A DNA stretch of 64,000 bases from Prevotellaceae bacterium. GTDB taxonomy: Bacteria; Bacteroidota; Bacteroidia; Bacteroidales; Bacteroidaceae. Positions 44,418 to 53,085 of the stretch are shown here, piece after piece. The notes beneath the pieces are model-generated. The model was given only the letters and a program-made list of their open reading frames with translations. It did not search any database and was not told the origin of the DNA. The position numbers were made by a program, and so were the translations under genes. The stretch spans positions 27,718 to 91,717 of the forward strand of contig QAML01000103.1 in assembly GCA_003150315.1 (NCBI GenBank), written 5' to 3'. Every line of letters begins with the position of its first letter. The stretch's first letter is position 1.

Positions 44418-45404
44418 TTATATTTTCCCGAGAATTCTATCCATTACCCAGTTCACGGAAGTTGCACTCACGCTGTCGCAACCGCAAATTGCTTTTCCTT
44501 GCAGGTGTTCTACGATAAGCTTTATAAGAGGAAGCTGCACGTGTTCGGGATTTTCCACAACTATTTCTTCGTGTCCGCGTTCTGTATTTAGTTCTATGGG
44601 ATTGTATGTGAATATAGAGAAACTTACTTCTCCTTTGTCGCCGATTACTTGTATACGATCCTCTTTTGCCGATTCATGAGCTACGAAACACCAGGAACCT
44701 GACCCCGGAAGCCCTGAAGCAAACCTAAATGCCGCGCTTACGGTGTCTTCAGTTTCGTAAAGTCCGTCGCGGTTGTCGCAATATCCTTTGGCTTCAACTA
44801 TCGGACCGAATATTTCTTGGAGCATATCAATTTGGTGTGGTGCAAAATCATAAAAATATCCGCCGCCGGCAATATCAGGCTGCACACGCCATGGAAGATT
44901 TTGGCGACTATAGTCAAGGTCTCTCGGAGGAGCGGCAAAGCGTAATTGTACATTTATAACTTTTCCTATTTCTCCGCTTGTAATGATTTGTTTTACCTTT
45001 ATGAAATATGGCAGATACCGTCTGTAATATGCGGCAAAGCACGGAACACCTGTCTTTTCTGCAATACGGTTTATGCGTCCGCAATCTTGATAGTTTGAAG
45101 CCAAGGGCTTTTCAATATATGCCGGTTTACCGGATTTCAAAGTCATGATTGCATAAGTAACATGCGTGGAAGGAGGTGTGGCAATATAAACGGCGTTTAC
45201 GTCGGGGTCATCTATAAGTTGCTGCGCATCGGTGTACCATTTGGGAATATTATGTCGCTCGGCATAGGAACGAACTTTATCTTCGCTTCTACTCATAACG
45301 GCAATAACGCGCGAACCTTCCACAAGAGAAAAAGCCGGACCGCTTTTTTTCTCGGTTGCTTCGCCGCAGCCAATAAATCCCCACGATATAATTTTATTCT
45401 CCAT
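44418..45404 (-). CDS. Gfo/Idh/MocA family oxidoreductase
   Basis: A 328-residue NAD(P)-dependent dehydrogenase. It has the Rossmann motif WGFIGCGEATEKKSGP (GxGxxx variant, residues 8-23), the catalytic-lysine motif YIEKPLA near residue 96, and a conserved FYDFAPHQIDM-type His region. The substrate (a sugar or inositol derivative) cannot be predicted. A minus-strand TAACTTTG box lies only 11 bases before the ATG, implying a very short leader. Confidence 0.88.
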   Translation of the reverse strand: MENKIISWGFIGCGEATEKKSGPAFSLVEGSRVIAVMSRSEDKVRSYAERHNIPKWYTDAQQLIDDPDVNAVYIATPPSTHVTYAIMTLKSGKPAYIEKPLASNYQDCGRINRIAEKTGVPCFAAYYRRYLPYFIKVKQIITSGEIGKVINVQLRFAAPPRDLDYSRQNLPWRVQPDIAGGGYFYDFAPHQIDMLQEIFGPIVEAKGYCDNRDGLYETEDTVSAAFRFASGLPGSGSWCFVAHESAKEDRIQVIGDKGEVSFSIFTYNPIELNTERGHEEIVVENPEHVQLPLIKLIVEHLQGKAICGCDSVSATSVNWVMDRILGKI

Positions 45405-45414
45405 ATCTCTTCTG

Positions 45415-45422
45415 CAAAGTTA
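45415..45422 (-). promoter_or_regulatory. Candidate -7 box, Gfo/Idh/MocA operon
   Basis: The minus strand reads TAACTTTG (TAnnTTTG). It ends 11 bases before the start codon, so the mRNA would be nearly leaderless. No -33 element is obvious. Confidence 0.4.
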
Positions 45423-45523
45423 CAATAAAAAGTTGAGAGACCATAGAGAATACTTGTTTGTAAATATGATGTAGGCAAAGATAGAAAGAGTAAATAAAAA
45501 GCCTACTTGCAACAGATTTATAT

Positions 45524-45531
45524 TAAATTTG
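45524..45531 (+). promoter_or_regulatory. Candidate -7 box for the small-gene block
   Basis: TAAATTTG matches TAnnTTTG, 71 bases before the first gene of the block; TTG at 45507-45509 is 14 bases upstream, shorter than usual. Confidence 0.45.
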
Positions 45532-45601
45532 CCCAGTCGTAGATTTTTCAGACAAACAATTATTTTCCCTGTCGTAGGGCAAGCCGAAGAAAAGAATAGT
45601 T

Positions 45602-46126
45602 ATGGATATAACAACGAGATACAATCAGGAAAAGGAAACGACCATACAGTATGATATTACCGAGTTGTTGCATGATGATTTAAGCGATTACGTAAAACAT
45701 AAATTGGAAAGGAGTAACGAAGATGAAGTAAAAAAGTTTCTTTCTCTATTTCCGCTTATTTCTCAAGTGCAAATCAAAGAAATAAGAAGATTACAAAATG
45801 CAATAAAGAAATGTTTTCCTGTAGAAATTTATGAAGATATAAAAGACGAAGTCCGAGATATTATTGCAGATTATAAGTGGAAGAACAGTAAAGACGGTAA
45901 AACTGTTCTGCAAATAGAAAAATGGATAAAAAGAGCAAGACTTCAACTATCCGTAGACTTTCCGGAAGAGAAAATATATATAGGAAGAAGTTTTGTTAAT
46001 CCGATAAGTCTTGTTGTGGGCGGATACGTAAAGGATGTTGGTCGGATAAATATCATAGAAAAGTACCTTGCAGATATGAATCCTCCCATTGCCATTCGAT
46101 TTTCGATAAAAGTTTTAGAAGAATAG
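45602..46126 (+). CDS. Uncharacterised small protein (174 aa)
   Basis: I do not recognise a family. It is a charged, mostly helical soluble protein without signal or membrane segment (MDITTRYNQEKETTIQYDI opening, NEDEVKKFLSLFPLISQVQI helix). A more hydrophobic C-terminal part (YIGRSFVNPISLVVGGYVKD) follows. It opens a run of five small AT-rich genes on the plus strand and lies 10 bases before the next. It is intact, with an ATG and an upstream TAAATTTG box. Being an immunity or accessory protein is speculation from size, base composition and setting. Confidence 0.68.
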   Translation: MDITTRYNQEKETTIQYDITELLHDDLSDYVKHKLERSNEDEVKKFLSLFPLISQVQIKEIRRLQNAIKKCFPVEIYEDIKDEVRDIIADYKWKNSKDGKTVLQIEKWIKRARLQLSVDFPEEKIYIGRSFVNPISLVVGGYVKDVGRINIIEKYLADMNPPIAIRFSIKVLEE

Positions 46127-46136
46127 AATAACTATT

Positions 46137-46631
46137 ATGCGTGCCTTATTATTAATAATACTTATTACGTTACCTTTTCAAATAAAGAAATGTAATACGA
46201 TTTTACCACAAACGGATGATGTTGAATCTTCTATTACAATACGAACGCAAGCAAAGGCGTATTTTCTTGTTCAACTATACAGAGGATTTGCTGAAGACGG
46301 GACTTATACTAAATTTCTTCATGTCAAAAAAGACGGGAAAACTGTTGCAAACATAGTTTTTCCTTCTTCCGAAGATTGCAAAAACTTAAGTGTTTATATA
46401 CGAAAGCATAAAGGAGGATTTTTGCTTAAATGTCTTTATGGCGGAGGTGATGATATATACAGCCGTAGCTGTTATTTCAAATGTGCCAACGAGGATTTGT
46501 ATTTATATGAAGTTGTTGGGACACACGAAATACCAAACTCAAACAAGAAAGTAACTGAAAGAAAGAATATACAACCACAAATCAGTATCGGGAGTTTTGA
46601 TATTCTGCGTTATTTGGAGAATACTCCGTAA
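46137..46631 (+). CDS. Uncharacterised exported small protein (164 aa)
   Basis: No recognised family. The N-terminus MRALLLIILITLPFQIKKC is a short hydrophobic export signal; the Cys at position 19 follows Lys-Lys, so it is a poor lipobox. The rest is predicted beta-rich (TQAKAYFLVQLYRGF, HKGGFLLKCLYGGGDD) and contains several cysteines (about 105-125) that could form disulfides outside the cytoplasm. It lies 10 bases after its neighbour and 92 before the next gene. Confidence 0.62.
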   Translation: MRALLLIILITLPFQIKKCNTILPQTDDVESSITIRTQAKAYFLVQLYRGFAEDGTYTKFLHVKKDGKTVANIVFPSSEDCKNLSVYIRKHKGGFLLKCLYGGGDDIYSRSCYFKCANEDLYLYEVVGTHEIPNSNKKVTERKNIQPQISIGSFDILRYLENTP

Positions 46632-46723
46632 TATATTAAACTCTTGTCGAAGTAATGGAGATAGAAATTCTCTTTTGCTACTTGAATAAAAAATCCAAGA
46701 TATACAACAAATTCACATGATAT

Positions 46724-47338
46724 ATGGAAATTACTAATACAATAACTGAGGGGCAGTGGTTTTGCGCTGTAGAGGGTATTGCCATAGCAGAAAAAATCAG
46801 TAAGGTATATTATGAGGAATATGATAGCATACCTCAAAACAAAAATATGGGCGACTTAAAAATGTCTGTAGTACAATATCGACTTTTTTGTGATTTTGAA
46901 GGACTTCCTATCAGACGAAATAGATTCAAATACTTCAATGCTGATTGTTGTAGTCCGATGACAGAAAAGTGGAAAAGGGTTTTGAGAAAAAGCATTAGCG
47001 ATAATCCCAAAGAATATGCGTCTTTTATGAAATTTTTAAGAGTTCCGAAAGAAGTAAAAGGCCATGTTACTTTGAAGTATGTTGTTTCTGAGAAAGACAA
47101 AGATAAGGTGATTCGAAGTATGGAAGCAATTCGGGAAAATTTACCTCCGAAATTCACATTCTTTGACTTGAAACATATTGCAGAGGATAACCACTGCGTA
47201 ATAAACATGAATAACTTTATAGACGATGTTTCTTATGATCATATGTATATTCGTATTTTTCTTGTTTATACGTTTGGTGATAGCATTGGAAAAAGAGTTT
47301 TATTCCATAAATTGGACTATGAAATCAGAGAAAAATGA
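46724..47338 (+). CDS. Uncharacterised small protein (204 aa)
   Basis: No recognised family. Soluble, without signal peptide. Notable segments are MEITNTITEGQWFCAVEGIA, FCDFEGLPIRRNRFKYFNADCC and FTFFDLKHIAEDNHCVINMN. Charged and aromatic residues alternate as in small alpha/beta immunity-type proteins, but no domain can be named. It is part of the AT-rich small-gene block. Confidence 0.65.
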   Translation: MEITNTITEGQWFCAVEGIAIAEKISKVYYEEYDSIPQNKNMGDLKMSVVQYRLFCDFEGLPIRRNRFKYFNADCCSPMTEKWKRVLRKSISDNPKEYASFMKFLRVPKEVKGHVTLKYVVSEKDKDKVIRSMEAIRENLPPKFTFFDLKHIAEDNHCVINMNNFIDDVSYDHMYIRIFLVYTFGDSIGKRVLFHKLDYEIREK

Positions 47339-47450
47339 ATTTTGTAACAAACTATAATTTGATTAGAACTTAAACTTTGTGTACAGAAAAGTATCAAGTA
47401 CGGTTTGGGCTTTGCAACAGCCTTGTTAGGCATAGTCAAAAGTAACAACA

Positions 47451-47822
47451 ATGAAAAAAAGTCGCGATAGAAAAAAGAAATGCTCAAAGTCTTTCCCAAT
47501 AAAAATAACAATAGGGAACATATACCTATCTTTTTGTGTATGTGTTTTGATATATGCTTTATCTACTCCCGTTTTAACAGCTTTTCTAAAGCATTACGGA
47601 AAAAGATGTAAGGCTGTAATAACGGAAAATGGGACTTCATGGGTGCACAGATATACTCCAAATAACTATATGTATGAGTTTATGATAGGAGATAAGACCT
47701 ATACCGGCAATTCTTTAATAGAAGTAGGGAATAAGGAAAGGGTTGGCGATAGTATAGAAGTGTTGTATTTTAAGCATGCACCTTTTTTCAACAGACCAAT
47801 ATACTTTTACGAAGACGAATAG
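47451..47822 (+). CDS. Small membrane-anchored protein, DUF3592-like (123 aa)
   Basis: A basic N-terminus (MKKSRDRKKKCSKSFPIK) is followed by one membrane helix (about 23-48, ISFLCVCVLIYALSTPVLTAF-like). A short beta-rich domain (RCKAVITENGTSWVHRYTPN, YMYEFMIGDKTYTG, then VGDSIEVLYF) resembles DUF3592-type proteins, which sit in the membrane and are often near toxin/immunity genes. Function unknown. The next gene starts 67 bases downstream. Confidence 0.62.
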   Translation: MKKSRDRKKKCSKSFPIKITIGNIYLSFCVCVLIYALSTPVLTAFLKHYGKRCKAVITENGTSWVHRYTPNNYMYEFMIGDKTYTGNSLIEVGNKERVGDSIEVLYFKHAPFFNRPIYFYEDE

Positions 47823-47889
47823 ATTGTTTGGAACTTATTTCTGTGTTCTTGAAAATAGAATTGGTAAAAGACAAAAGAAAGATGAAACC

Positions 47890-48507
47890 ATGGATAAAAT
47901 ATATTATGAAAGAATAAAAGCGGGATTTGAAAGTAAAAGTGCAGGCAAAATAATTAGCACTGCAAAACAGTTGCAGAAAAAGTATATATCGGGGTTTGAA
48001 GACACGATAGTAAGTATTCTTGAAAGCCGCTACCGTTCTAACAAATCATGGGAAGTTCAATCCGAACTAATAAAAATAATTGGTAAAGAAAGAATTAATT
48101 CTGCGTTGCCTCTTATTAAAGAAATAGTAGCCAAAAACATAGACTTTGACATGGTAACTATACAAGCTGCAACCGCTTATTTAAGAATGACTCGAAAGGA
48201 TACCTCTGATGTAAATCCTATAATATCTATGTTTGGACACATAGGCTTTTCAGTAGGCGAGGGTTTCCTTGCTTGTTTAGGTACAGACTTAATGGTTCCT
48301 CCAAAATCAGATCAAGATAAGTTGATTACTTATTTCCGGGATTTTGGTAATCCTTTACCTTTGGGACATGTTGATCCAAGATTTGGATTAGTCCTGGCTG
48401 CTGAAAATTGGAACACGCCGGAAGCAAAAGAATTTATAAAACGTTGCTCTCTTTCATCCGATTCGAAATTGAGTATTTATGCTAAAAAAGTACTTGCAGG
48501 GGACTAA
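47890..48507 (+). CDS. HEAT-repeat-like small protein (205 aa)
   Basis: Helical protein without signal peptide. Paired helices such as SWEVQSELIKIIGKERINSALPLIKEIVAKN and DMVTIQAATAYLRMTRKD look like HEAT/ARM repeats (residues about 20-110). The C-terminal half has PLGHVDPRFGLVLAAENWNTPEAKEFIKRC. The start is set at 47890 (MDKIYYERIKAG); the frame is open to 47776 but overlaps the previous gene. It is last of the small-gene block, followed by repeat copy 8. HEAT-like folds are common in accessory immunity proteins; this link is weak. Confidence 0.68.
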   Translation: MDKIYYERIKAGFESKSAGKIISTAKQLQKKYISGFEDTIVSILESRYRSNKSWEVQSELIKIIGKERINSALPLIKEIVAKNIDFDMVTIQAATAYLRMTRKDTSDVNPIISMFGHIGFSVGEGFLACLGTDLMVPPKSDQDKLITYFRDFGNPLPLGHVDPRFGLVLAAENWNTPEAKEFIKRCSLSSDSKLSIYAKKVLAGD

Positions 48508-48532
48508 TTTGATTTAGTATTATTTTTCCCTG

Positions 48533-48618
48533 AAAAACATAAGGCACTTATTTTAAAATACAAGCCATATATTTTAAAATAAGTGCCTTGTATTTTGAAA
48601 CATTTGCCTTGTTTTTTA
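48533..48618. repeat. Modular palindromic element, copy 8
   Basis: Lies in the 424-base gap after the HEAT-like gene. Arms AAGGCACTTATTTT and AAAATAAGTGCCTT are separated by an inserted unit AAAATACAAGCCATATATTTT, so the hairpin carries an internal unit in its loop. CATTTGCCTTGTTTTTTAT follows. The rest of the gap (48619-48931) contains no gene; only a weak TATCTTCG box at 48904-48911 precedes the next start. Confidence 0.88.
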
Positions 48619-48931
48619 TATGTTGATGTAAGTGTTTGTGTTACAATGTTGTTTGAGAGCAGAATTTTACGGGAACAGAACGAAAGAAGAAATGTATAAA
48701 TTTACAAATCAATGCAAGTTTATGCAAGGCAAAATCGTGGTGTAATTAAATGTTGGCTTATTGTTTGTCCGGTCAAGCTATGTAATCGGCGTGGTGGTAT
48801 TGCAAATAAATGCCGTTGGCTTAAAAATGTGTCCGGACCGATGAAAAGAATGTTGGGCGCAAACATTTGTTCTTGTCATTGCAAATGATAGTCAGATTTT
48901 GCGTATCTTCGTAACTTGTAAAGGAAAGAGT

Positions 48932-49810
48932 ATGGAAAAATCGAGAAACAATATTGATGATATGACGCTGAATGTCAGCGTTAAGAACGGAATAAAATAC
49001 GCAAAAGACAATTTCCGCGCTGCGGTACGAATGCTTATGCCGGTTTCTTTGGTAATTGCTGTTGTTTCTGCCGTGGCATGGGGTGGCAATATCGGCATTG
49101 TAAAGACCAATTACATAACATATATGCCGTTTCATGAGGTTTCGATGCCGTTTTTCCTGAGATATGCGGCGGGACTTCTGATTGTCTTGGTGGCTTTTAT
49201 GTTGTGGAAAGGAATAAGTTTTGCTGTTTTGCAAGGAGACTGTGATTTGAAGACAAAGGATAAAATATTGGCGGGATTGAAATACATCCAATTTTGTCTG
49301 CTTGCCTTTCTTGTTTTCGGAATAGTGGGAGCGGCTTTGATTGTTGCCTCCCTGAAACTAAGCGTATGGCTATGGATAGCTGTCGGTTTGTATCTGATTT
49401 TTATAACAGTGCCTTTATTTGTGGCAGAATATGAATATATGATTCCCGATAGCAATTTCCGCACCTCTTTGCGCAAAGGTTTTAAGGTTTTGAAGGAGCA
49501 GTGGGGGAGAGTGTTCTTCAGATTATTGATTGTAAATGCGGTCGCAGTTTTACTTTTCACCGTTGTACTGCTGCCTGCAGCTTCTTTAATGCTGGGCATA
49601 TACGATAATGCTACGGCGGTGAGCATGGAGAATGCTCCGGCAACTCCCGTATTCATATATATAATGGAGTTCTTGTTTTTGGCACTTGGGATGATTGCTT
49701 CGTTGTGCGTCGTGTTTTTTGCAATGTCAGGGAAAAAAGCGTTTTTTGAAGAATGCAATGCAACAGCTTACTTGTTGGCGGAAGAAAAAGCAGGGAAATT
49801 TGCGGATTGA
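48932..49810 (+). CDS. Polytopic membrane protein (function unknown)
   Basis: A 292-residue protein with an amphipathic N-terminus (MEKSRNNIDDMTLNVSVKNG) and about six hydrophobic segments (for example MLMPVSLVIAVVSAVAWG, FFLRYAAGLLIVLVAFMLW, LLAFLVFGIVGAALIVASL, LLIVNAVAVLLFTVVLLPA and YIMEFLFLALGMIASLCVVFFAM). It looks like an uncharacterised Bacteroidetes integral membrane family. The start is taken at the ATG at 48932 rather than the upstream TTG at 48899. Confidence 0.78.
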   Translation: MEKSRNNIDDMTLNVSVKNGIKYAKDNFRAAVRMLMPVSLVIAVVSAVAWGGNIGIVKTNYITYMPFHEVSMPFFLRYAAGLLIVLVAFMLWKGISFAVLQGDCDLKTKDKILAGLKYIQFCLLAFLVFGIVGAALIVASLKLSVWLWIAVGLYLIFITVPLFVAEYEYMIPDSNFRTSLRKGFKVLKEQWGRVFFRLLIVNAVAVLLFTVVLLPAASLMLGIYDNATAVSMENAPATPVFIYIMEFLFLALGMIASLCVVFFAMSGKKAFFEECNATAYLLAEEKAGKFAD

Positions 49811-49951
49811 AAAGGCGGAAACAGCATTCGTAATTGCACACAACGAAAGAAATAGTGCGGTTGTTGTGTGTTCTATAAGGACATTTTTTCCTTTTTGATA
49901 TTTTTAATATCAAGAAAAAGACATTTCCGTGTCCTTGAGAAAATAAATTAC

Positions 49952-49959
49952 TATTTTTG
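49952..49959 (+). promoter_or_regulatory. Candidate -7 box for the Trp/Tyr/Gly-rich protein gene
   Basis: TATTTTTG, a TAnnTTTG match, 37 bases before the ATG at 49996. The -33 position has no clear TTTG. Confidence 0.45.
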
Positions 49960-49995
49960 TTCCCTAAGAAGTGGAACATTAATAAGACAAGAGTT

Positions 49996-51003
49996 ATGAG
50001 AAAGTCTGTATTCCTAATCAGTGCTCTATTTGCAATTTCATTGGGAGCATACGCACAAAACGATGACATGTACTTCACTCCGACCAAAACGCCCAAGGTG
50101 AAGAAAGAACAGCTTTTGAAAGTTCAGGAAGGTATATACGAGAAATCAGATGACGATGTTTATTCTGTCGAAGACTATAACAACAAAAATTATTCGGAAG
50201 CGGAGGTTGACGCATACAATCGTCGCGGATATAAAGTGGGTAAAGATACTCTTTACATAGGCGACGGTGATAAAGAAGCCAACGAATATGCTGACCGATA
50301 TGCTGATGAGTATAATTCGAATGACTATTATTATTCCAACAGGCTGGCTCGCTTTCATGAACCGGCAGTAAATATCTATTTCGGATATGGCGTTCCCTAT
50401 TATTGGGGATGGGATTACGGTTGGTATGATTGGGGGTACAATTATTCCTGGAACTGGGGCTGGAATTGGAATTGGTATCCCGGATATTACGGATGGTATG
50501 GCGGCTGGGGCTGGTCATATCCTTGGCATTATCATTACGGTTGGTATGATTGGGGTTGGCACAGACCTTGTGTTCCGGCTCGTCCCTGGCGTGGCTCAAG
50601 TTGGAACGGCGGAAGATACATAGCAGGTCAAACGCATTCGGACAGAATTGGTTCGGCAGGCGGACGAATATGGAGTGGCGGTAGGAATTATCGCGATGCT
50701 ATAGAAAGAAACGGTTCTACACGCAGCTATTCTACAAATAGCCGCGCTTACGGAAATAATGATCGTTCATACAGTACGGGAAGAAGCAATATGTCTACAC
50801 GGTCTTTCGGAACAACACGTCCGAGTTCTTCTTCGAATATGGGCACTCGCTCAATGGGCAGCGGATCTTCGAATATAGGAAGCAGTTCACGCTCTTTCGG
50901 GAGCGGTAGCGGCTCGTCGATGGGAACACGTTCTTTCGGCGGAGGTTCTGGACGCTCTATGGGAGGTGGCGGTGGTCGCTCGTTTGGAGGCGGACGCAGA
51001 TAA
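49996..51003 (+). CDS. Exported Trp/Tyr/Gly-rich low-complexity protein
   Basis: A 335-residue protein. A signal peptide (MRKSVFLISALFAISLGAYA) is cleaved before QNDDMYF. An acidic/Tyr-rich part (about 40-115) comes first. A dense aromatic stretch (about 120-190) is built from W, Y and G, for example WGWDYGWYDWGYNYSW and WYGGWGWSYPWHYHYG. A Ser/Gly/Arg/Phe tail (about 225-335) has repeats of the type SMGTRSFGGGSG and RSFGGG. No catalytic motif is seen. It resembles the Bacteroidetes aromatic-rich secreted proteins of unknown role. It lies 42 bases before the FadL-like gene. Confidence 0.82.
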   Translation: MRKSVFLISALFAISLGAYAQNDDMYFTPTKTPKVKKEQLLKVQEGIYEKSDDDVYSVEDYNNKNYSEAEVDAYNRRGYKVGKDTLYIGDGDKEANEYADRYADEYNSNDYYYSNRLARFHEPAVNIYFGYGVPYYWGWDYGWYDWGYNYSWNWGWNWNWYPGYYGWYGGWGWSYPWHYHYGWYDWGWHRPCVPARPWRGSSWNGGRYIAGQTHSDRIGSAGGRIWSGGRNYRDAIERNGSTRSYSTNSRAYGNNDRSYSTGRSNMSTRSFGTTRPSSSSNMGTRSMGSGSSNIGSSSRSFGSGSGSSMGTRSFGGGSGRSMGGGGGRSFGGGRR

Positions 51004-51045
51004 ATAGAAAATTGTACTGTTTCTTATAAAAGGAAAGAAACTATT

Positions 51046-52596
51046 ATGAAACTGAAATATATTTTTATCACAGCAGCTTTGTTAAATATGTTTTGTGCAA
51101 GCGCGCAGGACATATATACTATGGAAAGCGTAACGAGTGAAGATTTGAACGGAACGGCGCGATTCATAGGAATGGGCGGAGCCATGAGTGCTTTAGGCGC
51201 AGATATATCTACGATGGGAACAAACCCCGCAGGAATTGGCTTGTATCGCAGTGCGGATGTTGCAACATCACTTAGCTTGAACGCTTTGGCGGAAGGACAA
51301 AAGTTTGATGAGCACGGAAAAACTCGCATGTCTTATGATCAGGCGGGCATAGTCTATCCTTTTAAAATGGGAAACGGTTCCATGCGCTTTTTCAACGTAG
51401 GTTTCAACTATCATAAGCGTAAAAATTTCAAATCTCTCATAGGTGCCGACCAACTGTTGGCTAATGGCGCGTCGCAAACGTGGGAAATGGCCGATGTTTC
51501 CTCGTATTGGGGAGGCACGGACAAGGGAACGCCGTTGTCAAATGCGGGTTATCAGACATATTTATATGAAAAGAGTGGAGAAGTAGATGATTCCGGGTAT
51601 GAACAATACAATGTATATAACGGCGTAAACAACTCTTATCGCAAATGGGTTACCGGCGGCATTCAACAGTACGACTTTAACATGAGTACTAATATTTCTG
51701 ACCGTTATTATTTTGGTATCACGTTTGGTGTGTACAATGTTGACGTTGACAGTTACAGCGGATATATGGAGAACCTTGCTCTGAACGACGGCACGTCTGT
51801 TGGCGATTATCTTCTTACAAATGCCCGCTCGCTTTCGGGGAACGGAATTGATTTTAAGTTCGGAACAATTATCTATCCCATTGAGGGTTCTTCGTTCCGT
51901 GTGGGACTTTCTTTCTCCACTCCGGTTTGGTATTCTTTGACAGCGAATTGTACATCGCAAATTTATTCAACTATCGGTGGCACAAAGTATGATTATCGCA
52001 CCGAAGTAAGAGATCATGATTTCAACATCCGCACACCATGGAAGTTTAACATATCGGCAGGCGGCACAATAGGCAATTTCCTTGCTCTTGATGCAGAATA
52101 TGAATATTCTGATTATTCTTCGGCAAGTCTCTCTTATGATGACGGCTATGACGAATGGAGTTGGGGCGGAAATCAAACAAAGGACAGAGAATTGAACCGC
52201 GAAGCAAGTAAATATCTTAAAGGAGTAAGCACTGTTCGTTTGGGAGCAGAGGCAAAACTTGACTATGGTCTTTCGCTTCGTTTGGGATATAACTATGTTT
52301 CAACGCCTATAAAATCGAACGCTTTGCAGAATCAGTTTATCAACAGTGCTTCCATTGATTATAACACCTCTACAAACTATGTGAATTTGGGTGATATCAA
52401 TCGCTATACGGTAGGTCTTGGCTACAAGGCAAAGCATTTTTATACCGATTTTGCATGGCAGTATCAGCAGCAAAGCGGAGATTTTTACGCATTTACCACA
52501 CAGTGTGGAAATCCTTCAGAGACAAATGAAGCTCCGTGCACAAAGTTGAAACTCGACAGAAGTCAGTTTTTGTTGACATTGGGATATAAATTCTGA
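51046..52596 (+). CDS. FadL/OmpP1-like outer membrane barrel protein
   Basis: A 516-residue exported barrel (signal MKLKYIFITAALLNMFCASA, then QDIYTMES). The N-terminal plug-type motif GTARFIGMGGAMSALGADISTMGTNPAGIGLYRSADVA matches the OmpP1/FadL family (often named 'hemin receptor' in Bacteroidetes). The last residues LLTLGYKF end in Phe, as outer-membrane barrels do. It probably passes a hydrophobic ligand. Repeat copy 9 and pgk follow. Confidence 0.85.
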   Translation: MKLKYIFITAALLNMFCASAQDIYTMESVTSEDLNGTARFIGMGGAMSALGADISTMGTNPAGIGLYRSADVATSLSLNALAEGQKFDEHGKTRMSYDQAGIVYPFKMGNGSMRFFNVGFNYHKRKNFKSLIGADQLLANGASQTWEMADVSSYWGGTDKGTPLSNAGYQTYLYEKSGEVDDSGYEQYNVYNGVNNSYRKWVTGGIQQYDFNMSTNISDRYYFGITFGVYNVDVDSYSGYMENLALNDGTSVGDYLLTNARSLSGNGIDFKFGTIIYPIEGSSFRVGLSFSTPVWYSLTANCTSQIYSTIGGTKYDYRTEVRDHDFNIRTPWKFNISAGGTIGNFLALDAEYEYSDYSSASLSYDDGYDEWSWGGNQTKDRELNREASKYLKGVSTVRLGAEAKLDYGLSLRLGYNYVSTPIKSNALQNQFINSASIDYNTSTNYVNLGDINRYTVGLGYKAKHFYTDFAWQYQQQSGDFYAFTTQCGNPSETNEAPCTKLKLDRSQFLLTLGYKF

Positions 52597-52737
52597 CAGT
52601 AGCCATTCTGAGTTGTGGAAAGGGGGGTAAGTGTGAAACGAATGCGTGTAACCGTGTTTTTCAGCGTTTTGTCAACTGTCAGGAAATGAATAAAAATGCA
52701 CTGATATAAGCCTCTGTTTATCACGCATTTGAAAAAG

Positions 52738-52826
52738 CGAAAAATATAAGGCACATATTTTAAAATATGTGCCTTATATTTTGAAACAAATGCCTTGTGT
52801 TTTTCACAAAGTGCCTTATGTTTTTC
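52738..52826. repeat. Modular palindromic element, copy 9
   Basis: Lies in the 489-base gap before pgk. A perfect 42-base palindrome at 52741-52782 (AAAATATAAGGCACATATTTT plus its reverse complement) is followed by ACAAATGCCTTGTGTTTTT and AAGTGCCTTATGTTTTT. The remaining gap holds the 12-mer palindrome and the pgk promoter. Confidence 0.93.
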
Positions 52827-52832
52827 CTCCGA

Positions 52833-52844
52833 TGCATATATGCA
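52833..52844. repeat. 12-base palindrome TGCATATATGCA, second copy
   Basis: Identical to 4218-4229; again within 100 bases of a modular palindromic element. Confidence 0.35.
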
Positions 52845-52980
52845 CTTTTTCAACAAGCGAAAGCCTTGTTCGAAAATGCGTTTCGGGACGAAAAGATTAT
52901 ACGTTGATGAATTGTTAGCCAAGATAGCAAAAAAGCAAATAAAGCGGTATGAATGAGAAAAAAAACATGGTGAAAGCTTA

Positions 52981-53007
52981 TTGTGTAATTGCATTTTAGT
53001 AAATTTG
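52981..53007 (+). promoter_or_regulatory. Promoter of pgk
   Basis: TTG (52981-52983) and TAAATTTG (53000-53007) with a 16-base spacer, 78 bases before the ATG. The leader is moderately long; no regulatory structure was identified in it. Confidence 0.55.
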
Positions 53008-53085
53008 CTTCCGTGTGAAAGAGGGTAGGAACTGCCCGTTTACATATCTGAAAGCGAAAATCATAAATATCAAAAATATAAAGAT

